In this document: positions 45,548 through 54,772 of the stretch, one piece after another
Position numbering within the stretch: position 1 is the stretch's first letter
Layout: each line of letters starts with the position of its first letter
Origin: Aequorivita viscosa
Lineage (GTDB): Bacteria; Bacteroidota; Bacteroidia; Flavobacteriales; Flavobacteriaceae
DNA: 64,000 nt
Direction of reading: 5' to 3'
Assembly (NCBI RefSeq): GCF_900106795.1
Contig: NZ_FNNS01000012.1
Location: forward strand, 39,103 to 103,102
The notes under the pieces: generated by a model
Database searches by the model: none
What the model was told of the DNA's origin: nothing
Seen by the model: only the letters and a program-made list of their open reading frames with translations
Made by a program: the position numbers and the translations under genes

Positions 45548-46732
45548 ATGAAAAGATTTATATTCATTATTTTAACGATTATTCTAGGTCATCAGGGGTA
45601 TTCTCAAATAACTTTTGAAAAGGGCTACTTTATAGATAATGCCAATCAAAAAGTAGAGTGTTTAATTAAAAACATGGATTGGGGTGGTACGCCAACTGAA
45701 TTCGTTTATAAAACTTCCGAAGATGGTCCTACCCAAAAAGGGACTATCAATTTGATTAAAGAATTCGGTTTATACAATATTGGTAAGTTTGTGCGAAAAA
45801 CAGTAGATATTGATAGGTCAGCAGAAGGAATTCGAAATTTAACCTACAACAAAAACCCAGAGTTTCAAGAAGAAAGGCTCTTTTTAAAAGTTTTGGTAGA
45901 AGGAAAAGCGAGTTTATATGAATATGTAGACACGGGTTTGGTTCGATATTTTTACACTGTTGATAATTCGGATATCGAACAGTTGGTTTTTAAAAGTTAC
46001 AGAGCGCCATTAAATCAAGTGGGTAAAAACAATCAATATAAACAACAGTTACATAATGATTTACAATGTTCGAGCATTAATGTAAAAAAGATTGAAAATT
46101 TAAATTACAGAGAGTCAGATCTCTCTCGATTTTTTATTGAATACAACAAATGTAGTAATGCTGCGTATACCGATTTTAGAGAGAAACGAAAAACGAAGTT
46201 TTTAAATTTAAGTATTCGTCCAGGTATAAGAAGCTCTAGTTATTCTTTAGAAAACAATATTTTAAGCTCTAGAAATGCAGATTTTGGAAGTCAGGTTGGT
46301 TTTACCATCGGTCTCGAGGCAGAGTTTATTTTACCTTTCAATAAAAATAAATGGGCAATTTTATTGGAGCCTACTTACCAATATTATAAAGCAGAGGGCG
46401 AGTCGAGATATCAAACTCTTAAGTTGGATTATAAATCGTTGGAAATACCCATAGGAGGAAGGCACTATTTCTTTATAAGCCCAAAGTCGAAAGTTTTTGT
46501 TAATGCATCCTTGGTTTTTGATATAAGCAACTCAAAAATCGAGTTTGAAACAATGCCCGATGTTAATATAAAATCCAATCTTAATTTTGCTTTTGGATTA
46601 GGTTACAAGTTTAATGATAGATATAGTTTGGAGTTGAGGTATTTTACAAATAGAAATATTATAGAATCGTATGTAAACTATGATTCAGAATATAAATCGG
46701 TGGCTGTTTTATTGGGGTATACATTGTTCTAA
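45548..46732 (+). CDS. Outer-membrane beta-barrel protein
   Basis: A 394-residue protein with a signal peptide (1-19, ending QGYSQ). Residues 20-215 form an unrecognised domain (FEKGYFIDNANQKVECLI opens it). Residues 220-394 form a PorT-like / OMP_b-brl_2 barrel: LNLSIRPGIRSSSY, GFTIGLEAEFILPF, LEIPIGGRHYFF, and a terminal VAVLLGYTLF with the C-terminal Phe expected of a barrel. A two-domain layout with an exposed N-terminal part recurs in flavobacteria. Function unknown. Confidence 0.75.
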   Translation: MKRFIFIILTIILGHQGYSQITFEKGYFIDNANQKVECLIKNMDWGGTPTEFVYKTSEDGPTQKGTINLIKEFGLYNIGKFVRKTVDIDRSAEGIRNLTYNKNPEFQEERLFLKVLVEGKASLYEYVDTGLVRYFYTVDNSDIEQLVFKSYRAPLNQVGKNNQYKQQLHNDLQCSSINVKKIENLNYRESDLSRFFIEYNKCSNAAYTDFREKRKTKFLNLSIRPGIRSSSYSLENNILSSRNADFGSQVGFTIGLEAEFILPFNKNKWAILLEPTYQYYKAEGESRYQTLKLDYKSLEIPIGGRHYFFISPKSKVFVNASLVFDISNSKIEFETMPDVNIKSNLNFAFGLGYKFNDRYSLELRYFTNRNIIESYVNYDSEYKSVAVLLGYTLF

Positions 46733-46870
46733 AATCCATTTTAAGAATAACAATTCATGTAATTAAATAGAATGATAAATGATTCAATAATTTAAATACA
46801 ATCTACTCAAGCCGCTGTTTGTGGCTTTATTGAAGTTTCTTTAAAAATTCGTAACTATTACAATTCCAAA

Positions 46871-46900
46871 CGAAATAGCCTGCGATTTCGGTTTTTAAAA
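46871..46900 (+). terminator. Weak candidate terminator
   Basis: A six-base stem CGAAAT / ATTTCG is followed by GTTTTTAAAA, 138 bp after the beta-barrel gene. Confidence 0.3.
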
Positions 46901-46906
46901 ATTGAA

Positions 46907-47212
46907 TTACTGCAGGGGTGCTTTACAAATAGCAGAAAGCTCTTCATTTATTTCAAAAACTTTTCCTCTAATATTTGAATATCCAAATTGCGCCAATCTT
47001 TCAGAATGCATTTTGAGGTATTTTTCTGCATTTTCCCTTGAATCGAACATATAAACACCACCTGCCATTTCATCTTTTTTACTTTCTGTCCAAAACTTCC
47101 AGATAAAACCAGGTTCGTTGTTAATGCTTTGAGCCAATTCATTCATTTGAACTGCCATTTCTTTTCCCCAAACATCGTTGTGTGGAAAATCTACGTGTAT
47201 TATTACAGCCAT
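46907..47212 (-). CDS. YdhR-like monooxygenase-fold protein
   Basis: A 101-residue protein matching the YdhR family (putative mono-oxygenase, dimeric alpha-beta barrel). It opens MAVIIHVDFPHNDVWG, followed by EPGFIWKFWTESKKD and GGVYMFDSRENAEKYLKMH. It is full length, cytoplasmic and single-gene. Family members resemble antibiotic-biosynthesis monooxygenases, but their substrates are unknown. No cofactor motif is expected in this fold. Confidence 0.85.
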   Translation of the reverse strand: MAVIIHVDFPHNDVWGKEMAVQMNELAQSINNEPGFIWKFWTESKKDEMAGGVYMFDSRENAEKYLKMHSERLAQFGYSNIRGKVFEINEELSAICKAPLQ

Positions 47213-47527
47213 ATTATTTAGTTTGAAAATTAAGTGTAAAGTTAGTCATTCGCAGTTGCTTTTTAGTAATCAGTTTCCTGCAAGAAACTATTAATTTTGA
47301 AGCCTTTTTATTGTTCTAAATAACTACTTAGTCATTTATTAAGAGATAATTTCCCTCTAAAACAAAAAAGCAAGACCATTATCAGCCTTGCTTAGTGTTT
47401 ATAGAGATTCAATGTGAATATTCTGAAGTGATATTCACTTCACAAAATGCGAACTGTTAAATGACCGCACAATTAATGGTAGTCGAGTGATTCCTATTTG
47501 CTTTGGCAAAAAAGAATTATACCAAGA
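47213..47527. other. Gene-free stretch
   Basis: No gene is seen. It holds the terminator of the acyl-CoA dehydrogenase gene (47363-47395) and the presumed promoter region of the YdhR-like gene next to 47213; there TAACTTTA is one base from the -7 consensus. Confidence 0.5.
47363..47395 (-). terminator. Terminator after the second acyl-CoA dehydrogenase gene
   Basis: On the minus strand AGCAAGGC pairs with GTCTTGCT (one G-U) and is followed by TTTTTTG. It lies about 130 bp past the stop. Confidence 0.6.
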
Positions 47528-48670
47528 CTAGTCTCTTAAAAGTCCTCTGGAAATTACAATTTTTTGAATCTCTGAAGTTCCTTCGTAAATCTGGGTAATT
47601 TTGGCATCACGCATTAAACGTTCAACGTGGTATTCTTTTACGAAACCGTTTCCGCCGTGTACTTGAACTGCTTCAACTGTTACGTCCATTGCTACTTGGC
47701 TAGCATATAGTTTAGCCATTGCGCCGCTCATATCGTAATTGTTGCCTTGGTCTTTGTCCCACGCTGCTTTTAATACCATATGTCTCGCAGCTTCAATGCT
47801 CGTGTGCATGTCGGCAAGTTTAAATGCGATAGCTTGGTGGTTACAGATTTCTGTTCCAAACGCTTTACGCACTTTTGAATATTCGCGAGCTAAATCGTAA
47901 GCTCCTGCAGCAATTCCTAAAGCTTGAGCCGCGATACCAATACGGCCACCAGATAGCGTTTTCATAGCAAAAGTAAATCCAAAGCCATCTTCGCCAATTC
48001 TGTTTTCTTTTGGAACCCTTACGTCATTGAAAATTAAAGAATGAGTGTCGCTTCCGCGTATTCCCAATTTATCTTCTTTTGGGCCAATTTCAAAGCCTTC
48101 CCAGCCTTTTTCAACTATAAAGGCGTTAATTCCTTTGTGTTTTTTCTCTTTATGGGTTTGAGCAATTACCAAGTAATAATCAGCGGTACCGCCATTGGTA
48201 ATCCAGTTTTTTGTTCCGTTTAGGATATAATGATCACCATCTTCAATCGCGGTCGTTTTTTGCGAAGTAGCATCACTTCCCGCCTCTGGTTCACTTAAAC
48301 AAAATGCACCAAGCTTTTCACCAGTAGCCAATTTAGTTAGGTATTTTTGTTTTTGTTCTTCAGTTCCGTAAGCCTCGAGACCATAGCAGACTAAGGAGTT
48401 GTTTACAGAAACAATTACTGAACAAGATGCATCTACCTTGCTAAGCTCTTCCATGACTAAAGCGTAGGAAACTGCATCCATACCGCCACCGCCGTATTTT
48501 GGATCTACCATCATTCCTAAAAATCCGAGTTCGCCCATTTTCTTGACTTGTTCGGCAGGGAATTGTTGCAGGTTGTCACGCTCAATTACGCCCGGAAGTA
48601 ATTCGGTACGTGCAAAATCGCGAGCAGCGTCGCGTATCATTATCTGTTCTTCGGATAGACTGAAATCCAT
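47528..48670 (-). CDS. Acyl-CoA dehydrogenase (short-chain type)
   Basis: About 380 residues from ATG 48670, where the usual MDFSLSEEQ start lies. The reading from 48709 begins with the TTG of a -7 box and adds 13 atypical residues. It is an FAD enzyme of fatty-acid beta-oxidation: FCLSEPEAGSDA (FAD and substrate), NGTKNWITNGG, and the catalytic Glu in QIYEGTSEIQ near 365. VHGGNGF near 340 is also conserved. It is closest in pattern to butyryl/short-chain acyl-CoA dehydrogenases and about 80 residues shorter than the one at 35.9 kb. Confidence 0.93.
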   Translation of the reverse strand: MDFSLSEEQIMIRDAARDFARTELLPGVIERDNLQQFPAEQVKKMGELGFLGMMVDPKYGGGGMDAVSYALVMEELSKVDASCSVIVSVNNSLVCYGLEAYGTEEQKQKYLTKLATGEKLGAFCLSEPEAGSDATSQKTTAIEDGDHYILNGTKNWITNGGTADYYLVIAQTHKEKKHKGINAFIVEKGWEGFEIGPKEDKLGIRGSDTHSLIFNDVRVPKENRIGEDGFGFTFAMKTLSGGRIGIAAQALGIAAGAYDLAREYSKVRKAFGTEICNHQAIAFKLADMHTSIEAARHMVLKAAWDKDQGNNYDMSGAMAKLYASQVAMDVTVEAVQVHGGNGFVKEYHVERLMRDAKITQIYEGTSEIQKIVISRGLLRD

Positions 48671-48706
48671 AGGCTTTGTTTTTGAAAATATCGTTTTTAA
48701 GAATTG

Positions 48707-48738
48707 CAAATGTACTTTAAAATTAAAGTAAATCCCAA
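48707..48738 (-). promoter_or_regulatory. Promoter of the second acyl-CoA dehydrogenase gene
   Basis: On the minus strand TTG (48738-48736), 21 bases, TACATTTG (48714-48707). It is 36 bp upstream of the ATG at 48670. Confidence 0.65.
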
Positions 48739-48850
48739 AGCACCAATTTAAAATCCCAAAATCCGCAATCAGATTTTAAAATTTGATTCTTGTTTTCGTT
48801 TTATTTCAAATCTTCCTAACTATCTTTAATCCAAATCCAATTATATAAAT

Positions 48851-49912
48851 TTGAAAAAAGACAATTATCATATTATCGGAGTAATGAGTGGCACCTCCCT
48901 AGATGGTATCGATTTGGCAGAGGCTACCTTTAATTATTCTGAAGGGAAATGGAATTTTAAAATCCTTAAAGCCCGAACGATTCCGTATTCTTCATATTGG
49001 AAAAACGAACTTCGAGAAGCAATCAACTATTCACAAGAACAATTAGAGCGACTTGATTTTAAATATACCGAAAAGCTATCTGAAGAAATCTTAGGTTTTA
49101 TAAGAAGAAATAATATTCAGGAAATAGATGCTATTTGCAGTCACGGTCACACCATTTTGCATCAACCAGAAAAAGGATTTACACTTCAAATTGGAAATCT
49201 GCCGCGATTGGCTAAATTGGTTTTTCGAACCGTTGTTTGCGATTTTAGAACGCAAGATGTTAACTTGGGCGGACAAGGAGCGCCGTTGGTTCCGATTGGT
49301 GACAGACTACTTTTTTCAGAATTTGATTACTGTTTAAATCTCGGAGGTTTCGCGAATGTTTCTTCAGAAGTAAATGGAAACAGAATTGCTTATGATATCT
49401 GTCCTGTAAATATCGTGTTAAATCGATATGCCGAAAAACTTGGGAAGGATTTTGACGAAGATGGAAATTGGGCGAGAAGCGGATCAGTCAATTCTAAATT
49501 GCTAGAAAAGTTGAACGCACTTCCTTTTTATTCTGAAACACCTCCAAAATCGCTAGGCTTGGAGTGGGTAAATAAAAACATCTTTCCCATACTAGACGAT
49601 GTCAATAGTTCTTCCAAAGATATTTTACGAACTTTTACAGAACATATTGCAATGCAACTGGCAAACCAATTTTCCGAAGGCGCTTCAGTATTAATAACGG
49701 GTGGTGGTGTTTATAACTCTTTTTTAATTGAAAGACTAAAAAACCTTAGTGCGGTAACGGTAATTGTTCCATCTTCTAAATTAATTGAGTATAAAGAAGC
49801 GTTGATTTTCGGACTTTTAGGTATTTTAAAGATGCGGGGCGAAGTAAATTGCTTGGCAAGTGTCACAGGAGCAAAGTCTAACCATTCTTCAGGGATTGTT
49901 TTCTCGCCGTAA
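48851..49912 (+). CDS. anmK: Anhydro-N-acetylmuramic acid kinase
   Basis: A 353-residue AnmK, which opens and phosphorylates 1,6-anhydro-MurNAc during cell-wall recycling to give MurNAc-6-phosphate. The ATP-binding opening IIGVMSGTSLDGIDLAEA lies at about 8-25, then CSHGHTILHQP, VCDFRTQDVNLGGQGAPLVP with the catalytic Asp, NLGGFANVS, and a late TGGGVYNSFL. No ATG gives this N-terminus; the best start is TTG at 48851, which lies within a TAAATTTG string that also resembles a -7 box. Confidence 0.93.
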   Translation: MKKDNYHIIGVMSGTSLDGIDLAEATFNYSEGKWNFKILKARTIPYSSYWKNELREAINYSQEQLERLDFKYTEKLSEEILGFIRRNNIQEIDAICSHGHTILHQPEKGFTLQIGNLPRLAKLVFRTVVCDFRTQDVNLGGQGAPLVPIGDRLLFSEFDYCLNLGGFANVSSEVNGNRIAYDICPVNIVLNRYAEKLGKDFDEDGNWARSGSVNSKLLEKLNALPFYSETPPKSLGLEWVNKNIFPILDDVNSSSKDILRTFTEHIAMQLANQFSEGASVLITGGGVYNSFLIERLKNLSAVTVIVPSSKLIEYKEALIFGLLGILKMRGEVNCLASVTGAKSNHSSGIVFSP

Positions 49913-49951
49913 TTTTTCTTAAAAATAAAACAAATCCCCTTCTAAGTTTTC

Positions 49952-49959
49952 TATATTTG
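49952..49959 (+). promoter_or_regulatory. -7 box before the amino-acid dehydrogenase gene
   Basis: TATATTTG matches TAnnTTTG, 80 bp before the ATG at 50040. No well-placed TTG was seen. Confidence 0.4.
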
Positions 49960-50039
49960 CCAAGCAAATTTGAAGCTGTTAGCGAAGAACTCATCATTCT
50001 CCAAAGCTTTGGATATTTAGAGATTAACTAATCATATCA

Positions 50040-51266
50040 ATGAAAGACTTACTCAAAAAGTACGAAGAAAAAGCCCCCGAAATAGTATTCCATTGGACCG
50101 ACCCTGAAACCGAGGCTGAAGGCTGGACAGTAATCAATTCCTTACGAGGAGGAGCTGCTGGTGGCGGAACAAGAATGCGAAAAGGACTTGATAAAAACGA
50201 AGTGCTTTCCTTAGCTAAAACCATGGAAGTTAAATTTACCGTTGCGGGCCCTCCAATTGGCGGTGCAAAAAGCGGTATAAATTTTGACCCTGCCGACCCT
50301 CGAAAAAGAGGTGTTTTGGAACGTTGGTTTAAAGCTGTTTCCCCGTTACTTAAAAATTATTATGGCACTGGTGGCGATATGAACGTGGATCAACGACTAG
50401 AAGTGATTCCTTTTATTGAAAAATGCGGCATTAGGCACCCACAAGAAGGTGTTTTTAATGGTCATTTTAACCCATCGGAAGCAGATAAAGTTCAGCGTAT
50501 TGGGCAATTGAGAGATGGAGTTGGAAAAACTTTGGAAAGTGCGACATATAGTCCAGATGTTAGCCAAAATTTAAAAGTTGCCGATATGGTTACCGGTTTT
50601 GGCGTAGCTGAAGCTGTGAAGCATTATTACGATATTTACGGAGGTAGTGTAAAAGGAAAACGTGCCGTTGTTCAGGGTTTTGGAAATGTAGGCTCGGCAG
50701 CCGCTTTCTATCTCGCCCAAATGGGTGCTAAAATAGTTGGAATAATAGACCGAAATGGAGGAATTATAAACAAAGAAGGTTTTTCGTTTGAAGAAGTAAA
50801 ACAACTTTTTCTGAATAAAAACGGAAATGAACTTGTAGCTGATAATATGATGTCGTTTGAAGAAATAAACAATCAAATTTGGAAGCTCGAAACCGAAATA
50901 TTTGCTCCGTGCGCAGCTTCAAGGCTCGTTACTAAAGAACAAGTTTCTCAAATGATTGAAACCGGACTTGAAGTAATTAGCTGTGGCGCAAATGTTCCTT
51001 TTGCAGATAAAGAAATTTTCTTCGGTCCCATTATGGAATACACCGACGAACATATAAGCTTAATTCCAGATTTTATAAGTAACTGCGGAATGGCAAGGGT
51101 TTTTGCTTATTTAATGGAGGGTAAAGCTGAATTGACAGATGAGGCAATTTTTAAGGATACTTCTTCGACTATAAAAGATGCAATTCAGAGCACCTTCGAT
51201 AGAAACAACAGTAAAACAGATATCAGCAAAACCTCATTCGAGATCGCGTTGAAACAATTGCTATAA
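50040..51266 (+). CDS. Glu/Leu/Phe/Val dehydrogenase
   Basis: A 408-residue amino-acid dehydrogenase. The substrate domain has GGAAGGGTRMRKGLD and the catalytic-Lys region KFTVAGPPIGGAKSGI (about 64-79). The NAD(P)-binding Rossmann domain has VQGFGNVGSAAAFYL near 214-228, and FAPCAASRLV follows. It catalyses reversible oxidative deamination of Glu or of branched-chain or aromatic amino acids; sequence reading does not settle which. nhaD starts 17 bp downstream, so the two are likely co-transcribed. Confidence 0.88.
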   Translation: MKDLLKKYEEKAPEIVFHWTDPETEAEGWTVINSLRGGAAGGGTRMRKGLDKNEVLSLAKTMEVKFTVAGPPIGGAKSGINFDPADPRKRGVLERWFKAVSPLLKNYYGTGGDMNVDQRLEVIPFIEKCGIRHPQEGVFNGHFNPSEADKVQRIGQLRDGVGKTLESATYSPDVSQNLKVADMVTGFGVAEAVKHYYDIYGGSVKGKRAVVQGFGNVGSAAAFYLAQMGAKIVGIIDRNGGIINKEGFSFEEVKQLFLNKNGNELVADNMMSFEEINNQIWKLETEIFAPCAASRLVTKEQVSQMIETGLEVISCGANVPFADKEIFFGPIMEYTDEHISLIPDFISNCGMARVFAYLMEGKAELTDEAIFKDTSSTIKDAIQSTFDRNNSKTDISKTSFEIALKQLL

Positions 51267-51283
51267 AGCATATTTAGGAGTAA

Positions 51284-52663
51284 ATGGAATCGATCATCAT
51301 TTTAATTTTTGTTCTCGGGTACTTATCAATAACACTAGAACACCCCTTAAGACTGGATAAAACTGTTCCAGCACTCGTAATGGCTTCACTTATTTGGGCT
51401 GTTTTAGCTATTGGATTCACCAATGGTTGGTTTAATATCATAAATACTGAAGGGCAGGTGTTTAACTTTCTATCGGGTGGCGAACACGCCTTAGAAGGTT
51501 TTGAAGGAACCTTGCTTCATCACTTTGGAAAAACTTGTGAAATACTTATTTTCTTGATCGGCGCAATGACGATTGTAGAAATAATAGACCTTCATCAAGG
51601 TTTCGAAGTTCTAAAAAACGTGGTCCATACTCGAAGCAAACGAAAGCTACTTTGGATAATTGGAATTTTAGCATTTTTTCTTTCAGCTATTATAGACAAC
51701 CTAACGGCAACTATTGTACTTATTACACTCCTTAGAAAGTTAATTCACAGACGAGAAGATCGGTTGTGGTATGCTGCCCTTATAGTTATTGCAGCAAATT
51801 CAGGTGGAGCTTGGTCTCCAATTGGAGACGTAACCACAACTATGTTATGGATTGCAAAGAAACTTACAGCCGGAGGTTTAATTGAGTTTGTTGTGCTTCC
51901 TTCTATTGTTTCGTTTGTTATTCCATTCTTAATTGCAAGTTATCTGCCCGTCTTTAAAGGAACGTTGGAGGTAGAGCCGCAAGAAAGCAGCAAAGCCACA
52001 AAACTATTAAGCAGTAAAACAATGTTGTTTTTAGGGCTTGGAATGATTGTTTCGGTACCTGTGTTTAAAACTTTAACTCATTTGCCTCCATATATGGGGA
52101 TGATGCTCGCTTTGGGAGTGGTTTGGTTAGTCTCGGAATACATCCATCCAGAAGAGGATTTTAGCAGGGAAAGAAGAGAACTTTACTCAACTCATAAAGC
52201 GTTGGCCAGAATAGAAATTTCAAGTATTTTGTTTTTCCTCGGAATTTTAATGGCTGTTGCAGGTCTAGAAGCTTTGGTATATGGTGTTGTAAAAGGTGAA
52301 GAAGTAGGAACACTTCGATATATGGCAGAAGTTTTGCAGAGAACTATTCCAAATCAAGACGTCGTTATAATACTTCTAGGAATGTTGTCTGCAATTATTG
52401 ATAACGTACCTTTGGTTGCGGCTTCAATGGGAATGTACGATTCGCCAGTAGATTCTGTTTTGTGGCATTTTATAGCCTATGCTGCAGGAACAGGAGGAAG
52501 TATGCTCATTATTGGTTCGGCAGCAGGTGTAGCAGCCATGGGAATGGAGCGCATCGACTTTATCTGGTATCTAAAAAACATTACTTGGCTCGCATTTGTT
52601 GGGTTTATTGCAGGAGCAGGAGTATTTTTACTGGTTGAAAGAGTCATATTTCATCACGTATAA
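51284..52663 (+). CDS. nhaD: Na+/H+ antiporter NhaD
   Basis: A 459-residue polytopic inner-membrane protein of the NhaD family in the ion transporter superfamily, with roughly 11-12 hydrophobic helices. Family features: SAIIDNLTATIVLITLLR near 130-147, ANSGGAWSPIGDVTTTMLW near 168-186, SAIIDNVPLVAASMGMY near 370-386 and AGTGGSMLIIGSAAGVAAMG. The paired SAIIDN half-motifs reflect its inverted repeat. It exports Na+ against H+, fitting a marine or saline lifestyle. It lies between the amino-acid dehydrogenase and exbB. Confidence 0.93.
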   Translation: MESIIILIFVLGYLSITLEHPLRLDKTVPALVMASLIWAVLAIGFTNGWFNIINTEGQVFNFLSGGEHALEGFEGTLLHHFGKTCEILIFLIGAMTIVEIIDLHQGFEVLKNVVHTRSKRKLLWIIGILAFFLSAIIDNLTATIVLITLLRKLIHRREDRLWYAALIVIAANSGGAWSPIGDVTTTMLWIAKKLTAGGLIEFVVLPSIVSFVIPFLIASYLPVFKGTLEVEPQESSKATKLLSSKTMLFLGLGMIVSVPVFKTLTHLPPYMGMMLALGVVWLVSEYIHPEEDFSRERRELYSTHKALARIEISSILFFLGILMAVAGLEALVYGVVKGEEVGTLRYMAEVLQRTIPNQDVVIILLGMLSAIIDNVPLVAASMGMYDSPVDSVLWHFIAYAAGTGGSMLIIGSAAGVAAMGMERIDFIWYLKNITWLAFVGFIAGAGVFLLVERVIFHHV

Positions 52664-52710
52664 CAATTTTTAAAAATCAATCTCGTTATTCACTTAAACA
52701 AAATGTATTT

Positions 52711-53409
52711 ATGTTGAACTTCTTAATTCAGGATGGTGCTGAAGTAGCACAAGACCTTGAACCAATTGTCGAAGAAAAAACCCTATCAATAATGGATCTC
52801 CTAATGACCGGGGGAATCGCGGGACAGATTATAATCGCAATACTGTTTGTGTTACTTTTTGTTGCGGTTTATATTTATTTTGAAAGATTATTTGCCATAA
52901 AAGCTGCAAGTAAAATGGATTCTAATTTTATGAACCAGATTCACGATCACGTGTCTAAAGGTAATCTGCAAGCAGCAAAAATGCTATGTTCGCAAAACAA
53001 CACTCCTGTGTCGCATCTAACAGAAAAAGGACTTTCCCGAATTGGCAGCCCCTTAGAAGATATTAATACAGCAATTGAAAACGCAGGACGTCTTGAGGTG
53101 TATAAGCTGGAGAAAAATGTGAGCGTTCTTGCAACTATTGCAGGAGCAGCTCCAATGATTGGTTTCCTGGGAACCGTAATTGGTATGGTTTTGGCTTTCC
53201 ACGAACTAGCAACAAGTAGCGGACAAGCTGAAATGGGCGGACTGGCAGAAGGTATTTATACTGCAATGACCACAACAGTAGCGGGTCTAATCGTCGGGAT
53301 TATTGCCTATATGGGCTACAACCATTTAGTAGTTAAAACTGATAAAGTAGTGCACCAAATGGAAGCTACCGCAGTTGATTTTCTTGATATGTTAAACGAG
53401 CCTAGTTAA
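52711..53409 (+). CDS. exbB: MotA/TolQ/ExbB proton channel family protein
   Basis: A 232-residue inner-membrane protein with three helices (about 33-55, 137-160 and 178-200). The family core ISVLATIAGAAPMIGFLGTVIGM-like region is clear (AGAAPMIGFLGTVIG), followed by TTTVAGLIVGIIAYMGYN. With ExbD and TonB it harnesses the proton gradient to drive outer-membrane receptors. Its stop and the exbD start overlap by one base (TAATG). Confidence 0.92.
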   Translation: MLNFLIQDGAEVAQDLEPIVEEKTLSIMDLLMTGGIAGQIIIAILFVLLFVAVYIYFERLFAIKAASKMDSNFMNQIHDHVSKGNLQAAKMLCSQNNTPVSHLTEKGLSRIGSPLEDINTAIENAGRLEVYKLEKNVSVLATIAGAAPMIGFLGTVIGMVLAFHELATSSGQAEMGGLAEGIYTAMTTTVAGLIVGIIAYMGYNHLVVKTDKVVHQMEATAVDFLDMLNEPS

Positions 53410-53801
53410 TGAATTTACGAGGGAGAAATAAAGTAAGTGCCGAGTTTAGTATGAGCTCCATGACAGACATTGTTTTTCTGTTACTGGTGTTTTTCTTACT
53501 TACTTCGCCAACAATAACGCCAAATGCTTTGGATTTAATACTTCCAAAAGCAAGCGGAAAGACTTCAAGTGTACAGAAAGCTTCGGTGAGTATTACAAAA
53601 GATCGCGCTTTTTACGTAGACAACGAAAGAACAAGCGAATACAATATAGAAAAGGAGCTAAAACGTATTTTAGCAGGCCAAGATGATCCCACAATTATTT
53701 TGCGTGCCGAAGAAGGCGTACCAATTGAAGACGCTGTTTTTGTAATGGATATTGCAAATAAAAATAAGTTTAAAGTAGTACTAGCCGTTAGGCCCAAATA
53801 A
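53409..53801 (+). CDS. exbD: Biopolymer transporter ExbD/TolR
   Basis: A 130-residue single-span protein. A short cytoplasmic N-terminus is followed by a transmembrane helix at about 18-36 starting SSMTDIVFLLLVFFLL, where the Asp is the proton-carrying residue conserved in ExbD/TolR. The rest is a periplasmic domain. It overlaps exbB by one base and is followed 71 bp later by tonB. Confidence 0.93.
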   Translation: MNLRGRNKVSAEFSMSSMTDIVFLLLVFFLLTSPTITPNALDLILPKASGKTSSVQKASVSITKDRAFYVDNERTSEYNIEKELKRILAGQDDPTIILRAEEGVPIEDAVFVMDIANKNKFKVVLAVRPK

Positions 53802-53872
53802 AGTTGATAAAGTAAAGTCGTTTATCGCAGTACCATTAACCCCGTTTCTTTCAAACCACAAACCGCAAACCT

Positions 53873-54700
53873 TTGAAACTTTTAGACACAGAACATAAAC
53901 GAAAAAGTATGACCATCACGGTAATCGTGCACGTCATTCTTCTTATTTTGTTGTTTTTTGTTGGAATGAGATATCTCGACCCTCCAATAGAGCAGGGGAT
54001 TGCGGTTAATTTTGGAACGTCTGACGTAGGTAGTGGAAAAATTCAGCCAACCGAAAAAATACAATCAGCACCTCAAAAAACTACTTCGCAACCAGTTTCA
54101 CAACCAAAATCTGAAATTAAAGAAGAAGTTGTGACTCAGGATGCTGAAGATGTTCCTGTAATTAAAAAAGAAAAACCTAAAAAGGAACAAACTGAAACTC
54201 CTGTAAAGCCTGTAAAAGAAGAACCTAAAAAGGAAGAAAAAAAACCAGATCCAAAGCCAGATCAATCTACCACAGATGCGCTTTCCAGTTTTTTGAATGG
54301 TCCTAAGAGCGATGGAACGGCAAAAGGGGGAGAAGGAAATGACGGTAAGCCTGGAGATAAAGGAGATCCAGATGGCGACCCTAACGCAAGTGCTTACTAC
54401 GGTACAGGCAAAGGTTTGGATGGCGATGGTAACTATCAGTTAGGTGGAAGAAAAGCACTGAACAAGGAAAAATTTGTGCAAGAATGTAACGAAGCTGGTA
54501 TTGTGGTAGTTAGTATTGAAGTGGATAGAAACGGAAACGTAACCAGTGCTACTCCAGGAGTTCGTGGAACTACAAACAACTCTAAATGTCTTACCGAGCC
54601 AGCAAAACGTGCTGCTATGGCAACAAAATTTAATCCCGACGATAAAGCACCAGCAAAACAAATCGGTAAAATAGTTTATAGATTCAGCCTTTCAGAGTAA
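53873..54700 (+). CDS. tonB: Energy transducer TonB
   Basis: A 275-residue TonB. The N-terminal anchor helix (about 14-32) is followed by the family-typical RYLDPPIEQGIAVNFGTSD, a long Pro/Lys/Glu-rich periplasmic spacer (about 60-140), a Gly-rich stretch, and a C-terminal TonB domain (about 200-275) ending KIVYRFSLSE. The start is TTG at 53873, since MKLLDTEHKRKS matches the usual N-terminus and no ATG is near. With ExbB/ExbD it energises receptors such as that at 23.6 kb. Confidence 0.88.
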   Translation: MKLLDTEHKRKSMTITVIVHVILLILLFFVGMRYLDPPIEQGIAVNFGTSDVGSGKIQPTEKIQSAPQKTTSQPVSQPKSEIKEEVVTQDAEDVPVIKKEKPKKEQTETPVKPVKEEPKKEEKKPDPKPDQSTTDALSSFLNGPKSDGTAKGGEGNDGKPGDKGDPDGDPNASAYYGTGKGLDGDGNYQLGGRKALNKEKFVQECNEAGIVVVSIEVDRNGNVTSATPGVRGTTNNSKCLTEPAKRAAMATKFNPDDKAPAKQIGKIVYRFSLSE

Positions 54701-54772
54701 TTTTGTTGTAGCTCTAATTCTATTCTCATCAAATATTCCAAAACAATACAGTGGCTTTTTGCGCAACTCCCA

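Noticed and set aside
48846..48853. TAAATTTG as the anmK promoter
   Set aside because: It overlaps the TTG that best explains the conserved AnmK N-terminus, and no later start keeps the ATP-binding motif, so the match is probably chance.
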